From assembly GCA_964598395.1 (NCBI GenBank), contig CAZRBW010000001.1, positions 62,001-126,000 on the forward strand: a stretch of 64,000 nucleotides of DNA, given 5' to 3'. The notes below the pieces were generated by a model, which had not been told where the DNA came from, did not search any database, and worked only from the letters and a program-made list of their open reading frames with translations. Origin of the DNA: CAXBDP01 sp964598395 (GTDB lineage Bacteria > Bacteroidota > Bacteroidia > Cytophagales > Cyclobacteriaceae). Below, piece by piece: positions 10,301 through 18,433 of this stretch. The position numbers and the translations under genes were made by a program. Position 1 is the stretch's first letter. Every line of letters starts with the position of its first letter.

Positions 10301-10550
10301 AGGTATTGTAAGAAACCTATTCCCTACCACTATGAGTAGATTATTTACGCCTAGAAGCTACGCAAACTCTAGCTATAGTGCTCCAGGCCCTACAGAACAA
10401 AGATTGTTAGCACAAGCTAAAGAAGCTCTTGGAGAAGCTTTAGAAGTAGCTAACGCATTCTTTGCTAATGACTGGAAAGCTTACAGAGAAAAAGTAGAGG
10501 GTATTAATATTAGCTTATTCTCAGATGTACCAACATTTAAGATCGACTAA
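7320..10550 (+). CDS. Secreted BNR/Vps10-like beta-propeller protein, 1076 aa
   Basis: This large exported protein has a signal peptide (about residues 1-31, ending PSFAQ). It then has a propeller region with at least eleven Asp-box (S/T-x-D-G-G-x-T-W type) repeats, for example STSGGITW, SLDAGETW, TVDGGKTW, THDGGDNW, SIDGGRSF, two TRDGGKTW and SKDYGQTW. This is the pattern of the sortilin/Vps10-like or BNR glycosyl hydrolase-like proteins common in Bacteroidota. After the propeller (to about residue 745) come beta-sandwich-like segments, a Gly-rich stretch at about 855-880, and a helical C-terminal domain. No sialidase catalytic set is visible, so the enzymatic role is unproven. No GCGGGAGG occurs in this 3.2 kb gene. 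Confidence 0.88.
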   Translation: MSNNYPFLARIIRAGVFTALFMALCAVPSFAQKVDMDMFKAMKTRAIGPAGMSGRITAIDAVHDNPNIIYAGSASGGIWKSTSGGITWKPIFDKEKVHSIGALNIYQKNPSIIWVGTGEGNPRNSLNGGYGVYRSLDAGETWQLMGLEATRNIHRIIVHPDNPDVVYVGAIGSPWGTQEERGVYKTVDGGKTWKKILYVDNKTGVGEMIMDPNNPNKIFVNMWEHLRTPDFFKSGGPSSGLYVTHDGGDNWKKLNAEDNGLPKGDLGRMGLAISAANSNKVYALIESSKNALYVSEDGGNRFAMVNDKGEIGDRPFYYFEIHANPKNENQIYTLYSRVGVSIDGGRSFQQLLPYSGVHPDHHAWYINPNDPNLMYDGNDGGFNITRDGGKTWYFAEGIPVGQWYHVNVDNQMPYNIYGGLQDNGSWVGPAYVWKRGGIRNTYWQEVMFGDGFDAMVDQTNPRYGYAMSQGGNVARFDIETGHTRTIRPTHPDKDVFLRFNWNAAMAQNPHKPAGIYYGSQFLHKSLDRGDTWEIISPDLTTNNPELQRQSETGGLTYDITGAENNTTILAIAPSPVDENVIWVGTDDGNVQVTRDGGKTWTNTASRMPGLPAGSWIPQIQASRHSAGEVWVVANNYRRNDYQAYAYRSKDYGQTWERIADDSKVWGFTLSILQDPTEPNLVFLGTEYGLYVSFDNAKNWNKWTHGYPEAVSTYDMVIQEREADLVIGTFGRSIYVLDDIRPLREYAKQGATLKNAAIVAVKSPDAYQIEFIQPHGERFGADALYEGVNRESFNGWLSFFANPPAQPKDGVKFDSVTVAIFNASGEQIRTLKSKPESGLNRMFWGLDRKSTSTVQGGFGRGGGGGFGGGGAAAARRFFEPSGGPALPGEYKIVYTYGDQSSETSIKIGTDPRIPVNMNDLIAKDNFSREVEAVGETATLAMQELGKARATIEKVLAYARGNESSEARELLKASNDIQKKLDEVNEAFSGPRREGQGIVRNLFPTTMSRLFTPRSYANSSYSAPGPTEQRLLAQAKEALGEALEVANAFFANDWKAYREKVEGINISLFSDVPTFKID

Positions 10551-10572
10551 TTAAATTTCAATCCCTAATTTA

Positions 10573-10608
10573 AAAATGGCCTCGAGGTAATTCTCGAGGC
10601 CATTTTTT
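10573..10608 (+). terminator. Strong intrinsic terminator after the BNR gene
   Basis: A perfect stem pairs AATGGCCTCGAG with CTCGAGGCCATT around a 6-nt loop and is followed by a T-run. It lies 22 bp after the stop codon. Confidence 0.93.
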
Positions 10609-10735
10609 ATGCTTAAGATTAATCTCCCATTTTACTTAAATAATATATTTCACTAGATTAATATGAAATCTCCAGCGCTTATATTTCAGATAATAGTTTA
10701 TATTTAGATTTAAAAATCTTGATAACAACAATAGT

Positions 10736-11623
10736 ATGAAGCCACTAAAGAAGGAAGATGTAAAACAGGAAGTTTTTGATTTGTATGATGCATACGCTCA
10801 TAGTAAAATTAATAGAAGAGAATTTATGGAGAAGCTTTCGCTCTACACGGCGGGAGGTATTACTGCTACAGCTTTGATGAGCTTCATGTTGCCTGATTAC
10901 GTGAAAACAAAGCGTTTTGATAACAAGGATGAGCGTTTGCGAGCAGAATATATTACCTACTCCTCTCCCAAAGGTGCTGGTGAAATGAAAGCATTATTTA
11001 CCAGACCTGCAGAAGCTAGTGGTAAGCTACCTGGTATATTGGTAGTACATGAAAATAGAGGCTTGAATCCTTACATTGAAGATGTGGCTCACCAATGTGC
11101 TATGGATGGTTTTGTAGCCTTAGCACCTGATGCCCTCACTCCTTTTGGTGGCTATCCTGGGACTGATGATGAAGGACGTACAATGCAGGCCAAACGAAGT
11201 AGAGATGAGATGTTGGAAGATTTCATTGCAGGATATGAGGCTTTAAAAAACCATCCAGAATGTAATGGGAATGTGGGTGTTGTAGGTTTTTGCTTTGGCG
11301 GTTGGATTTCCAATATGATGGCAGTCCGTGTTCCAGGCTTAAAGGCAGCTGTTCCCTATTACGGCAGCCAAGTATCCGCAGAGGATGTCTCTTCAATTAA
11401 TGCTCCACTACAATTGCACTATGCATCGTTAGATACACGGGTAAATGAAGGATGGGAAGAATATAAGAAGGCATTAGATGCTAATGGAAAATCCTATGAA
11501 GTCTATTTCTATGAAGAATTGAATCATGGCTTTCATAATCATAGCACACCACGATATGATGAGGCAGGTGCTAAATTGGCTTGGTCGCGCACGGTTGAGT
11601 TTTTTAGGAAGAATTTGGGTTGA
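10736..11623 (+). CDS. Dienelactone hydrolase family protein
   Basis: This alpha/beta hydrolase of the dienelactone hydrolase (carboxymethylenebutenolidase) family has its nucleophile cysteine in GFCFGGW, an acid in the segment after LHYASLDTRVN, and its histidine in NHGFHN. Residues 27-50 read RREFMEKLSLYTAGGITATALMSFML, a Tat-like twin-arginine and hydrophobic segment behind about 25 extra N-terminal residues, so it may be exported or anchored. The substrate cannot be told from sequence. It is an isolated gene with its own terminator. An octamer overlaps the Tat-like region (10850-10857). Confidence 0.9.
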   Translation: MKPLKKEDVKQEVFDLYDAYAHSKINRREFMEKLSLYTAGGITATALMSFMLPDYVKTKRFDNKDERLRAEYITYSSPKGAGEMKALFTRPAEASGKLPGILVVHENRGLNPYIEDVAHQCAMDGFVALAPDALTPFGGYPGTDDEGRTMQAKRSRDEMLEDFIAGYEALKNHPECNGNVGVVGFCFGGWISNMMAVRVPGLKAAVPYYGSQVSAEDVSSINAPLQLHYASLDTRVNEGWEEYKKALDANGKSYEVYFYEELNHGFHNHSTPRYDEAGAKLAWSRTVEFFRKNLG

Positions 11624-11676
11624 GGGAAGTCTGATTGCGAAGAGAGTTGCTAGATAATTAACTATTTGTATTCAAT

Positions 11677-11708
11677 GCCCTGATAGAGAAAGCTGTCAGG
11701 GCTTTTTT
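11677..11708 (+). terminator. Intrinsic terminator after the hydrolase gene
   Basis: The 10-bp stem GCCCTGATAG/CTGTCAGGGC (one G-U pair) is followed by TTTTTT. Confidence 0.88.
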
Positions 11709-11816
11709 ATAAAAATTAACAAATGTCCTTAATAATGATGATTGATAAAAACTGTTAAGTAAAGTGGATAATTGTTGACACCTACAATAAGATCAATTAA
11801 AGAAGAAAAAATAAGG

Positions 11817-11853
11817 AAAAAAAAAGGCAGCTACGATTTAACGTAACTGCCTT
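11817..11853 (-). terminator. Terminator of tRNA-Thr
   Basis: On the minus strand the 12-bp stem AAGGCAGTTACG/CGTAGCTGCCTT (one G-U) is followed by a run of at least eight Ts. It lies directly downstream of the tRNA. Confidence 0.88.
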
Positions 11854-11862
11854 ATTATCAAG

Positions 11863-11935
<73 letters not shown>

Positions 11936-11994
11936 CTTCTACTGAATCAGGAAATTTAAGCTTTTTGACTGCCTTGTTTCCCGTTTAGCGAGTG

Positions 11995-12025
11995 CAAATG
12001 TAGGAAAGCTGTTTTTTGTTGCAAA
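11995..12025 (-). promoter_or_regulatory. Promoter of tRNA-Thr
   Basis: The minus strand has TTTG (12022-12025), 19 bp, then TACATTTG (11995-12002). This is an exact match to the Bacteroidota -33/-7 consensus TTTG-N19-TAnnTTTG. It lies about 60 bp upstream of the tRNA and just beyond the end of the DUF349 gene. Confidence 0.85.
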
Positions 12026-12043
12026 GGATTTTTTAACTTTTTT

Positions 12044-14122
12044 TTAAAGTTCTTTTAAAACCTCTAGTTGACGCTTCAATTCTTCGGCTTCTTCTTGAGC
12101 TTTCTCAATTTTTACTTCAAAATCCTTTTTAAGCTTATCTGCTTGCAGTGAATTGGCAAAGAACTCAAGATTGTTTTTCCAAATGGAAATATCGTTCTCA
12201 ATGGCTTGAATTCGTTTTCTGATGCCTCCCTCCTTCTGGTTAATCTTGCGATTAGCATCAGGCTCAGTTTTTAGCTTATATAGCTTCACCTTCACTTTAA
12301 GCTGAGCAACATCATCCTGATCCAAACCTTTCAATGAGCCCGCATACGCTTCGATGGCACTATTGAATCTATTCTGAATCTTACGGATGTTTTCTTTAGG
12401 TACAAAGCCGATGGTTGACCATCTATGTAGGTAAGTTTCTATTAAGTCTGAATCTGCCTTGCCTTCTTTGGCTGCTGTTTCTAACTCCTCGCAGAGAGCT
12501 TCTTTTTGCTTCAGATTCTCTACGTATTCCTGCTCACCTATTTTGGCTTGTTCTCTACGCTTTGAGAAAAATGTGTCACAAGCTTTTTTGAATTTCTTAT
12601 ACACACTATCCTTTACCTTTTCTGGTACTGGACCGATTTCTCTCCAATCAGCTTGAAGTTTTTTAAGCGCTTGAGCGGTTTTATTAAAATCGTCATTCTG
12701 CGATAACTCAAGAGCTTTTTCGACCAAAGCATTTTTTAATGCAAGGTTTTCTTCTCTTTTCGCTTCTAAGTTTTTGAAAAATTGATTCTTATTTTGGAAG
12801 AAGCCTTTAAATGAAGACCAAAACTGCTTATTGACTTCTTTGGCTTTCTCTTTTGGCATTCCGCCGATTGCCTCCCACTTCTTTTGAAGCTCAAGCAATT
12901 CTTTGGTTTTCGTATTCCATTCATTGATTCTTTCTGAATCAAAACTTAAAAATGCTTCAACCTCTTTTACTAATTCTACTTTTTTGTCAAGGTTTGCGAA
13001 AAGCTCTTTCTTAACTACTTCGTTAAAATGCTTACGCTTGGCGTATATTTTATCAGATGCATTTTTAAAGCGATCCCATAGGGCTTGCTGCTCTTCTTGA
13101 GGTACTGGGCCAATATGCTTAAACTCTTCGTGTAAATCGTTTAACTCACGAATTGCTACACGAATATCTTTTTCACCATCTAGCTTTTCTGCTTTCTCAC
13201 AGATTTCAGCTTTAGCTTCTAAATTCTTCTTTCTATCAAGCTCCTTAAGCTCAAAGTATATCGTACGCTGATCGTAGAAACGATCCATCAAGGCATTGTA
13301 ACTCGCCCAAAGAGGTTTTAATTGAGCCGCTGGTATTTGGCCTATTTTTTTCCACTCATTCTGGATTTCTTTAATCGCCTTAATACTGGTAACTGTTTCT
13401 TCACCATCAACTAGTTCTCTCAATTTCTCAAGAACCGTATTTTTGGCTTTAAGATTATCAGTTCGCTCTTTTTCTATTTGATGAAAATGCTGGCTTTTCT
13501 TCTCTCTCAAGGACTTAAGGCTTGCCTCAATTCGCTGGATTTCTTCATCCCAATGCATTTCGAAGTCATCTTCTGCACCACCTTCAGCTACGAATTTTTC
13601 GAGGGCTTCTTTTTGTTTTATATCCTTCTGCTCGTAAAAAACTGGTTGAACGGCTTTGCTAACTTCATTTACCTTTTTGAAATCACTACTAGATAATAAT
13701 CCCTCGAGAAGTTCTGCTAACTGGGCATTTGACATCTCATGATAATCTACCTCTGCGTCACTATTTTGACTGGTAGAATCATCGTCAGAAGAATCCTCTT
13801 CTTCATGATTTTGCTCTGTCTCAGCTTTCGATTCTGATTTAGTTTCAACAACAACTTCCGCAGGTGTTTCTACTTTCGGTTCCAGTTCAGCTTCTACTAC
13901 AGGTTCAGAAGGTATTTCTGATTTATCATCAGCTTCTTCACTTATAGTCTCCTCAATTTTAGATGTTTGATCATCTTTAACCTCAGGGAAACTTTCAGTG
14001 TTTTCTACACTTACCTGCTCTTCTTGATTACCATCCATAGCCTTTTCAGCTGATGTGTTTTCCGGTTGGTTTACCGTTCCGTTCTTATCCAATTCTTCGT
14101 TATTTTCTTTTTCCGTCGTCAT
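12044..14122 (-). CDS. DUF349-domain coiled-coil protein, 692 aa
   Basis: An acidic, disordered N-terminus (about residues 1-130, rich in Glu, Thr and Ser) is followed by repeated helical units with the DUF349 signature W(K/R)xIGxxP: EWKKIGQIPAAQLKPLW, EFKHIGPVPQEEQQALWDRF, KWEAIGGMPKEKAKEV, DWREIGPVPEKVKDSV, RWSTIGFVPKENIRKI. A C-terminal coiled coil follows. The domain occurs widely in Bacteroidota and some other bacteria; its molecular role is not settled. No membrane segment is seen. It lies about 50 bp downstream of yqgE, so they may be co-transcribed. Confidence 0.93.
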   Translation of the reverse strand: MTTEKENNEELDKNGTVNQPENTSAEKAMDGNQEEQVSVENTESFPEVKDDQTSKIEETISEEADDKSEIPSEPVVEAELEPKVETPAEVVVETKSESKAETEQNHEEEDSSDDDSTSQNSDAEVDYHEMSNAQLAELLEGLLSSSDFKKVNEVSKAVQPVFYEQKDIKQKEALEKFVAEGGAEDDFEMHWDEEIQRIEASLKSLREKKSQHFHQIEKERTDNLKAKNTVLEKLRELVDGEETVTSIKAIKEIQNEWKKIGQIPAAQLKPLWASYNALMDRFYDQRTIYFELKELDRKKNLEAKAEICEKAEKLDGEKDIRVAIRELNDLHEEFKHIGPVPQEEQQALWDRFKNASDKIYAKRKHFNEVVKKELFANLDKKVELVKEVEAFLSFDSERINEWNTKTKELLELQKKWEAIGGMPKEKAKEVNKQFWSSFKGFFQNKNQFFKNLEAKREENLALKNALVEKALELSQNDDFNKTAQALKKLQADWREIGPVPEKVKDSVYKKFKKACDTFFSKRREQAKIGEQEYVENLKQKEALCEELETAAKEGKADSDLIETYLHRWSTIGFVPKENIRKIQNRFNSAIEAYAGSLKGLDQDDVAQLKVKVKLYKLKTEPDANRKINQKEGGIRKRIQAIENDISIWKNNLEFFANSLQADKLKKDFEVKIEKAQEEAEELKRQLEVLKEL

Positions 14123-14172
14123 GTCTATTCCAAATTCCTTGACAAATTAAGCATCAAAATTATAAAAAGCAT

Positions 14173-14748
14173 TTAATTTAGTCGTGGATCAATAGGGTAA
14201 TTTGCAATTACTTTAAATTCGCCTCCCATACTTCGTAAAACCTCCCGCCATTGTTGCTCCGATTCCAGATCGAAAAGTAAGCTTGGATTAGGCTTTTTCT
14301 GCACTATCCAAGATCCTTCTTCCATCTCATTATCCAATTGGCCATCAGACCAGCCCGAATATCCCACAAAAAAGCGGATGTCTTGGCTCGGGATAACTTT
14401 ATTTTCTAATTTAGAAAGCAAATGATCAAAATTGCCACCCCAAAATATATTATCAGCTATTTCTACTGAGCCTTCAATACCTTTGTTTCCTCTTAAGATG
14501 AAATGTAATGTATTTTGTTCTACTGGCCCGCCAACAAATACTTTTTCATTACAAAACTCTGCAATATCGAGAATATCACAGACTTTCACCTCAGTTGGTC
14601 TATTAATTATAAATCCAAAAGAGCCCTCTTCGTTGTGCTCACATAAATAAACCACTGTACGTCCAAAATTTGGATCGTTCATAAATGGTTCGGAAATCAA
14701 GAAATCACCTCTTTTCGGATTATGAATATTACTTGGTTTCATGAGCAT
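14173..14748 (-). CDS. yqgE: YqgE/AlgH family protein
   Basis: The 191-residue UPF0301 protein has the family's N-terminal GDFLISEPFMNDPNFGRTVVYLCEHNEEGSFGFIINRP-like region and the central FVGGPVEQNTLHFI and FVGYSGWSDGQLDNEMEEGSW signatures. The biochemical function is unknown; AlgH in Pseudomonas was linked to alginate regulation. It is preceded by a near-consensus promoter (14773-14803) and followed by the DUF349 gene. An octamer lies at 14241-14248. Confidence 0.93.
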   Translation of the reverse strand: MLMKPSNIHNPKRGDFLISEPFMNDPNFGRTVVYLCEHNEEGSFGFIINRPTEVKVCDILDIAEFCNEKVFVGGPVEQNTLHFILRGNKGIEGSVEIADNIFWGGNFDHLLSKLENKVIPSQDIRFFVGYSGWSDGQLDNEMEEGSWIVQKKPNPSLLFDLESEQQWREVLRSMGGEFKVIANYPIDPRLN

Positions 14749-14772
14749 AAATTATTTTTAGTCTCTTTTGGC

Positions 14773-14803
14773 GAAACTTAGGATATTCTCATTGAAAATC
14801 AAA
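14773..14803 (-). promoter_or_regulatory. Promoter of yqgE
   Basis: The minus strand has TTTG (14800-14803), 19 bp, then TAAGTTTC (14773-14780), one mismatch from TAnnTTTG. It lies 25 bp upstream of the ATG. Confidence 0.65.
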
Positions 14804-14895
14804 AAGGAAAGTTTATCCGAATTTTATTGAGTTAGATTTAAAGGAATGTTTCAAAACAAAATGATTAATAAGTAATTTAATAGATACCCCTTATT

Positions 14896-14903
14896 TACTT
14901 TTG
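14896..14903 (+). promoter_or_regulatory. -7 element of pdxH
   Basis: TACTTTTG matches the TAnnTTTG consensus exactly, 31 bp upstream of the pdxH ATG. No clear -33 TTG is found at the expected distance. Confidence 0.5.
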
Positions 14904-14934
14904 TAAGGAATAAAAAAATAAAATCAGCTAGGTC

Positions 14935-15582
14935 ATGAATAAAAACATAGCAGCAATAAGACAAGAATATACATTAAAAAGCTTGGATGAGCGGGAGGTT
15001 AGTAAGAATCCAATAGAGCAATTTAACAATTGGTTGGCCGAAGCACTAGATTCCATGCTATACGAACCTACTGCAATGCATATTGCCACAGTTGATGAAA
15101 ATGGAAGACCATCAGGCAGAATTGTTTTACTAAAGGGCGTAGAGAATAATGGCTTGGTATTTTATACTAATTATGATAGTCGCAAAGGCTTGCAACTTAT
15201 AAAGCATCCTCAAGCCTGCATTACTTTCTTTTGGCCCGAATTGGAAAGACAAATCCGGATTGAAGGCTTGGTTGAAAAAGTTTCTTCTGAAATGTCAGAT
15301 GAATACTTCAATTCAAGACCAGTTTCTAGTCGACTTGGCGCTATTGCCTCTCCACAAAGCAAGAAAATTGAATCTAGAGACATCTTAGAAGCAGAGTTTT
15401 CCAAGGTTATTGATTCATATAAGAATATTGAAATTATTAGGCCCGACCATTGGGGCGGGTTTATCCTAAAGCCAGATTACTTCGAATTTTGGCAAGGACG
15501 ATCAAGCAGACTGCATGACAGAATTGTGTACGAACAAATTCAAAAATCAAATGATTGGACTATTAGTAGGCTTGCTCCTTAA
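14935..15582 (+). CDS. pdxH: Pyridoxamine 5'-phosphate oxidase
   Basis: This FMN enzyme oxidises pyridoxamine/pyridoxine 5'-phosphate to pyridoxal 5'-phosphate in the last step of vitamin B6 synthesis and salvage. Family signatures are present: PTAMHIATVDENGRPSGRIVLLKG, FYTNYDSRKG (FMN phosphate contacts), FFWPELERQIRIEG, and the C-terminal WQGRSSRLHDR and W.ISRLAP ending. Its 215 residues are standard. The last four bases (15579-15582, TTAA) also contain the stop codon of convergent bshB1. An octamer lies at 14991-14998. Confidence 0.96.
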   Translation: MNKNIAAIRQEYTLKSLDEREVSKNPIEQFNNWLAEALDSMLYEPTAMHIATVDENGRPSGRIVLLKGVENNGLVFYTNYDSRKGLQLIKHPQACITFFWPELERQIRIEGLVEKVSSEMSDEYFNSRPVSSRLGAIASPQSKKIESRDILEAEFSKVIDSYKNIEIIRPDHWGGFILKPDYFEFWQGRSSRLHDRIVYEQIQKSNDWTISRLAP

Positions 15583-16295
15583 GTTAGGTCAAATAGATTT
15601 TTAACTCCAATTTTTCTTGCCACAGTAAAACCTTCTCCATATTTGCTATTGATAGCATGACCAAATTCTTTCGCTCTAGCTTCTAGAAAACTCATAAATT
15701 CTGGGCTTGAAATAAAAGACTGTGGTTCATTACTATTAGGATCATAAAATTGAGATTTGAAGGCCTTTATAGACGCTAGCTTTCCATCCCAATTATCCGA
15801 AATGTCAACAATTACATCAGGATTTATATAGTTGTTTTGGATATAGTGGTACACCACTTTTGGTCTCCATGGTTCTTGCAATTTTCCATCAAGTTCTGTT
15901 GCCACCATTCTAAGCCCACTAACAAATATAGCATCGCGTACAACATCTGCTCCTTTACCATGGTCTGGATGTCGATCAGTCACTGCATTGGCTAAAATGA
16001 TTTCAGGCTTGTATTTGCGAATCATTTTCACAATTTCAATCTGGTGATCCTTATCGTTTACAAAAAAGCCATCTTTAAACCCAAGATTTTCACGAGCATG
16101 AATACCCATTATTTTAGAAGCGGCTTCGGACTCTTTTAAGCGAATTTCTGGAGTTCCTCTTGTTCCCAATTCACCTCTGGTTAAATCAACAATCCCAACC
16201 TTGTAACCTTGCTTTACATGGGAGATGATTGTTCCGCTACAAGATAATTCTATATCATCTGGATGGCTTGCAAATGCTAGTATGTCTAATTTCAT
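15579..16295 (-). CDS. bshB1: Bacillithiol biosynthesis deacetylase BshB1
   Basis: This LmbE-type zinc deacetylase removes acetate from N-acetylglucosaminyl malate in bacillithiol synthesis. Zinc motifs are visible: HPDD (residues 11-14), the DRHPDHGKG segment near residue 111, and the conserved LTRGELGTRGTPEIRLKE region typical of BshB1. Its 238 residues are standard. It lies 34 bp after the M23 peptidase gene, which directly follows trxB, so all three probably form one transcription unit concerned at least partly with thiol redox chemistry. Confidence 0.93.
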   Translation of the reverse strand: MKLDILAFASHPDDIELSCSGTIISHVKQGYKVGIVDLTRGELGTRGTPEIRLKESEAASKIMGIHARENLGFKDGFFVNDKDHQIEIVKMIRKYKPEIILANAVTDRHPDHGKGADVVRDAIFVSGLRMVATELDGKLQEPWRPKVVYHYIQNNYINPDVIVDISDNWDGKLASIKAFKSQFYDPNSNEPQSFISSPEFMSFLEARAKEFGHAINSKYGEGFTVARKIGVKNLFDLT

Positions 16296-16329
16296 AGGTA
16301 AAAAGTTTACACTAATATATTAAGAGTCC

Positions 16330-17385
16330 TTAATTAACCCTTAAATTTTGGCCAATCCTCAATGTGCTGTTTTTGGAAATTCCATTCAGAGAAGTCAGTT
16401 TCGCAATGGATACACCATATCTCTTACTAATATGACTTAGCGTTTCACCACTTTTCACTCTGTGCCATACAATCTTACGCGCCTCTTTAATATAATCGAA
16501 AAGCCCTGCATGGATTTGTAAATCCTTGACTAATAAATCCCCTTTCTCAAAATCAAAAATTGATTTGGGGTCAATAGCATTACCGAGATATCTAAGTTCA
16601 AAATGGAGATGTGGGCCTGTACTACGTCCCGTATTTCCTCCCAAACCAATCAAATCTCCAGCTTTCACTTCATCTCCAACTTTTACAAGAAATTTAGATA
16701 AATGCCCGTATAATGATTCAAGTCCATTTGCATGGCGGACCACTAAGTAATTACCATAACCATTTCTTTCAAACTGCCGGACTCGCACAATTCCATCGAA
16801 TGCTGCTAAAACACTATCTCCAACATTCAAAGATAGATCCTGTCCAAAGTGCCATCTTAGACGACGAAAGCCAAAGTCTGAGGTAATTCTATTTACTTTT
16901 ATTGGCATTGCCCAATTTCTCCCATTGAGCGTATCGAACAAAGCTAGAATAAGCGTATCAGTCAATTTTGTAACATCTACATCGTAAGGGTTTAGTTTGT
17001 AGGAATCCCAAACTGAAAAATATTCATAAGAACTTACCCAAACACAATCAATTTTGAGCTCTTCGGTAATCGAAACGTACTTTGGTATATTATCTACCCA
17101 AGTATTAGTACTATCCTCTGCTAATAAGCTTCGTTCTTTTTTCAAGAAATTTTCAAATTCCAATAAGCTCTCCCTTAATTTTGAATCAATATCTATTTGA
17201 TCTAATTCATAATAAAAAGGATCTTCAACAACTGGAATTGGCTCTACATTTAATCGAATAACATCGGTTGAAGTTTTCTTTCTCTGTTTCTTTTGGGCTA
17301 TGACAGCACTTGAATCAAAAAGAATGAGAAGACAAATCACAATAAAAGGTGTCCATCTTCTCATAATATTTTGCTTCATTAACAT
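16330..17385 (-). CDS. M23 family metallopeptidase with LysM domain
   Basis: This is probably an exported peptidoglycan hydrolase. An N-terminal hydrophobic segment (FIVICLLILFDSSAVIAQ) acts as a signal peptide. The LytM/M23 domain at about residues 165-275 has zinc motif HFGQD, then YGHLSK and HLHFELR. A C-terminal LysM domain (about 307-351; HRVKSGETLSHISKRYGVS) binds glycan. The open frame begins with a TTG abutting the trxB stop; I take the ATG at 17383-17385, though a later ATG (17377-17379) is equally possible. The 3-bp gap to trxB implies co-transcription. Confidence 0.92.
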   Translation of the reverse strand: MLMKQNIMRRWTPFIVICLLILFDSSAVIAQKKQRKKTSTDVIRLNVEPIPVVEDPFYYELDQIDIDSKLRESLLEFENFLKKERSLLAEDSTNTWVDNIPKYVSITEELKIDCVWVSSYEYFSVWDSYKLNPYDVDVTKLTDTLILALFDTLNGRNWAMPIKVNRITSDFGFRRLRWHFGQDLSLNVGDSVLAAFDGIVRVRQFERNGYGNYLVVRHANGLESLYGHLSKFLVKVGDEVKAGDLIGLGGNTGRSTGPHLHFELRYLGNAIDPKSIFDFEKGDLLVKDLQIHAGLFDYIKEARKIVWHRVKSGETLSHISKRYGVSIAKLTSLNGISKNSTLRIGQNLRVN

Positions 17386-17388
17386 CAA

Positions 17389-18327
17389 TTATTCCATGTG
17401 TTTCTCTGCCAAAAATCTCTCTGCATCTAGGGCAGCCATACAGCCGGTACCAGCGGCAGTAACTGCTTGGCGGTATATTTTATCTTGCGCATCACCGCTA
17501 GCAAATACTCCACCAATATTTGTGTGAGTACTGCCTGGTTTAGTAATTAAATAACCTTGCTCATCCATGTCCAAAATCTGTTTGAAGATACCGGTATTTG
17601 GTTCATGTCCAATCGCGATAAAAAATCCCTTGGCTTTTATTTCTCTTTTCTCACCAGTCCGGTTATTTAAAACCCTTACAGCCTCAACCTCATCTTCTCC
17701 CAATATTTCATCAGTTTCCGTATTCCATAGCACTTCAATATTTGACTTGCTCAATACTCTCTTTTGCATAATTTGAGAAGCTCTCATCTCATCTCGTCGC
17801 ACAAGCATATATACCTTACTACAAATATTGGAAAGATAACTAGCTTCTTCACAAGCTGTATCTCCAGCGCCAACTACCACTACGTCATTTCCTCTAAAAA
17901 AGAAGCCATCACAAACAGCGCAGGCAGAAACACCTTTACCATTTAGTCTTTCTTCTGAAGGTAATCCAAGCCATTTGGCAGATGCTCCTGTAGCTATAAT
18001 TACGGCTTCAGCTTCAAGTTCCTTTTCATCATCAACTATAACTTTATGTGGATAGCCAGAAAAATCAACTTTAGTAACCATTCCATAACGCACATCAGTC
18101 CCAAATCTTTCTGCTTGTTTTTGAAATTCCATCATCATTTCTGGGCCTTGGATTCCATTTGGATATCCAGGATAGTTCTCAACATCTGTAGTTATGGTAA
18201 GTTGTCCACCAGGCTGACTGCCCATATACATCACCGGTTTTAGTCCTGCTCTTGCAGCATAAATTGCCGCAGTGTATCCTGCAGGTCCTGATCCTATAAT
18301 CAATACTGTAACTTTTTCTGCACTCAT
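17389..18327 (-). CDS. trxB: Thioredoxin-disulfide reductase
   Basis: This NADPH- and FAD-dependent enzyme reduces thioredoxin. It shows the FAD motif GSGPAGYTAAIYAARAGL, the redox-active CAVCDG, the NADPH motif GAGDTACEEASYLS, and the C-terminal ASGDAQDKIYRQAVTAAGTGCMAA. Its 312 residues match the low-molecular-weight bacterial type. It leads a probable operon with the M23 peptidase and bshB1. Confidence 0.96.
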   Translation of the reverse strand: MSAEKVTVLIIGSGPAGYTAAIYAARAGLKPVMYMGSQPGGQLTITTDVENYPGYPNGIQGPEMMMEFQKQAERFGTDVRYGMVTKVDFSGYPHKVIVDDEKELEAEAVIIATGASAKWLGLPSEERLNGKGVSACAVCDGFFFRGNDVVVVGAGDTACEEASYLSNICSKVYMLVRRDEMRASQIMQKRVLSKSNIEVLWNTETDEILGEDEVEAVRVLNNRTGEKREIKAKGFFIAIGHEPNTGIFKQILDMDEQGYLITKPGSTHTNIGGVFASGDAQDKIYRQAVTAAGTGCMAALDAERFLAEKHME

Positions 18328-18385
18328 TTATTGTTGGGTTTAAAAAACAATAAGATAATTTTTTAATATTCTCTGTTAAAAAGAA

Positions 18386-18411
18386 AAAGGTCGCCATGAA
18401 TGGAGACCTTT
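18386..18411 (-). terminator. Terminator between rpoD and trxB
   Basis: On the minus strand AAAGGTC and CCAT pair with ATGG and GACCTTT, then TTCTTTTT follows. It separates rpoD from the trxB operon. Confidence 0.75.
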
Positions 18412-18433
18412 ATGTTTTACAATATTTAAAACA

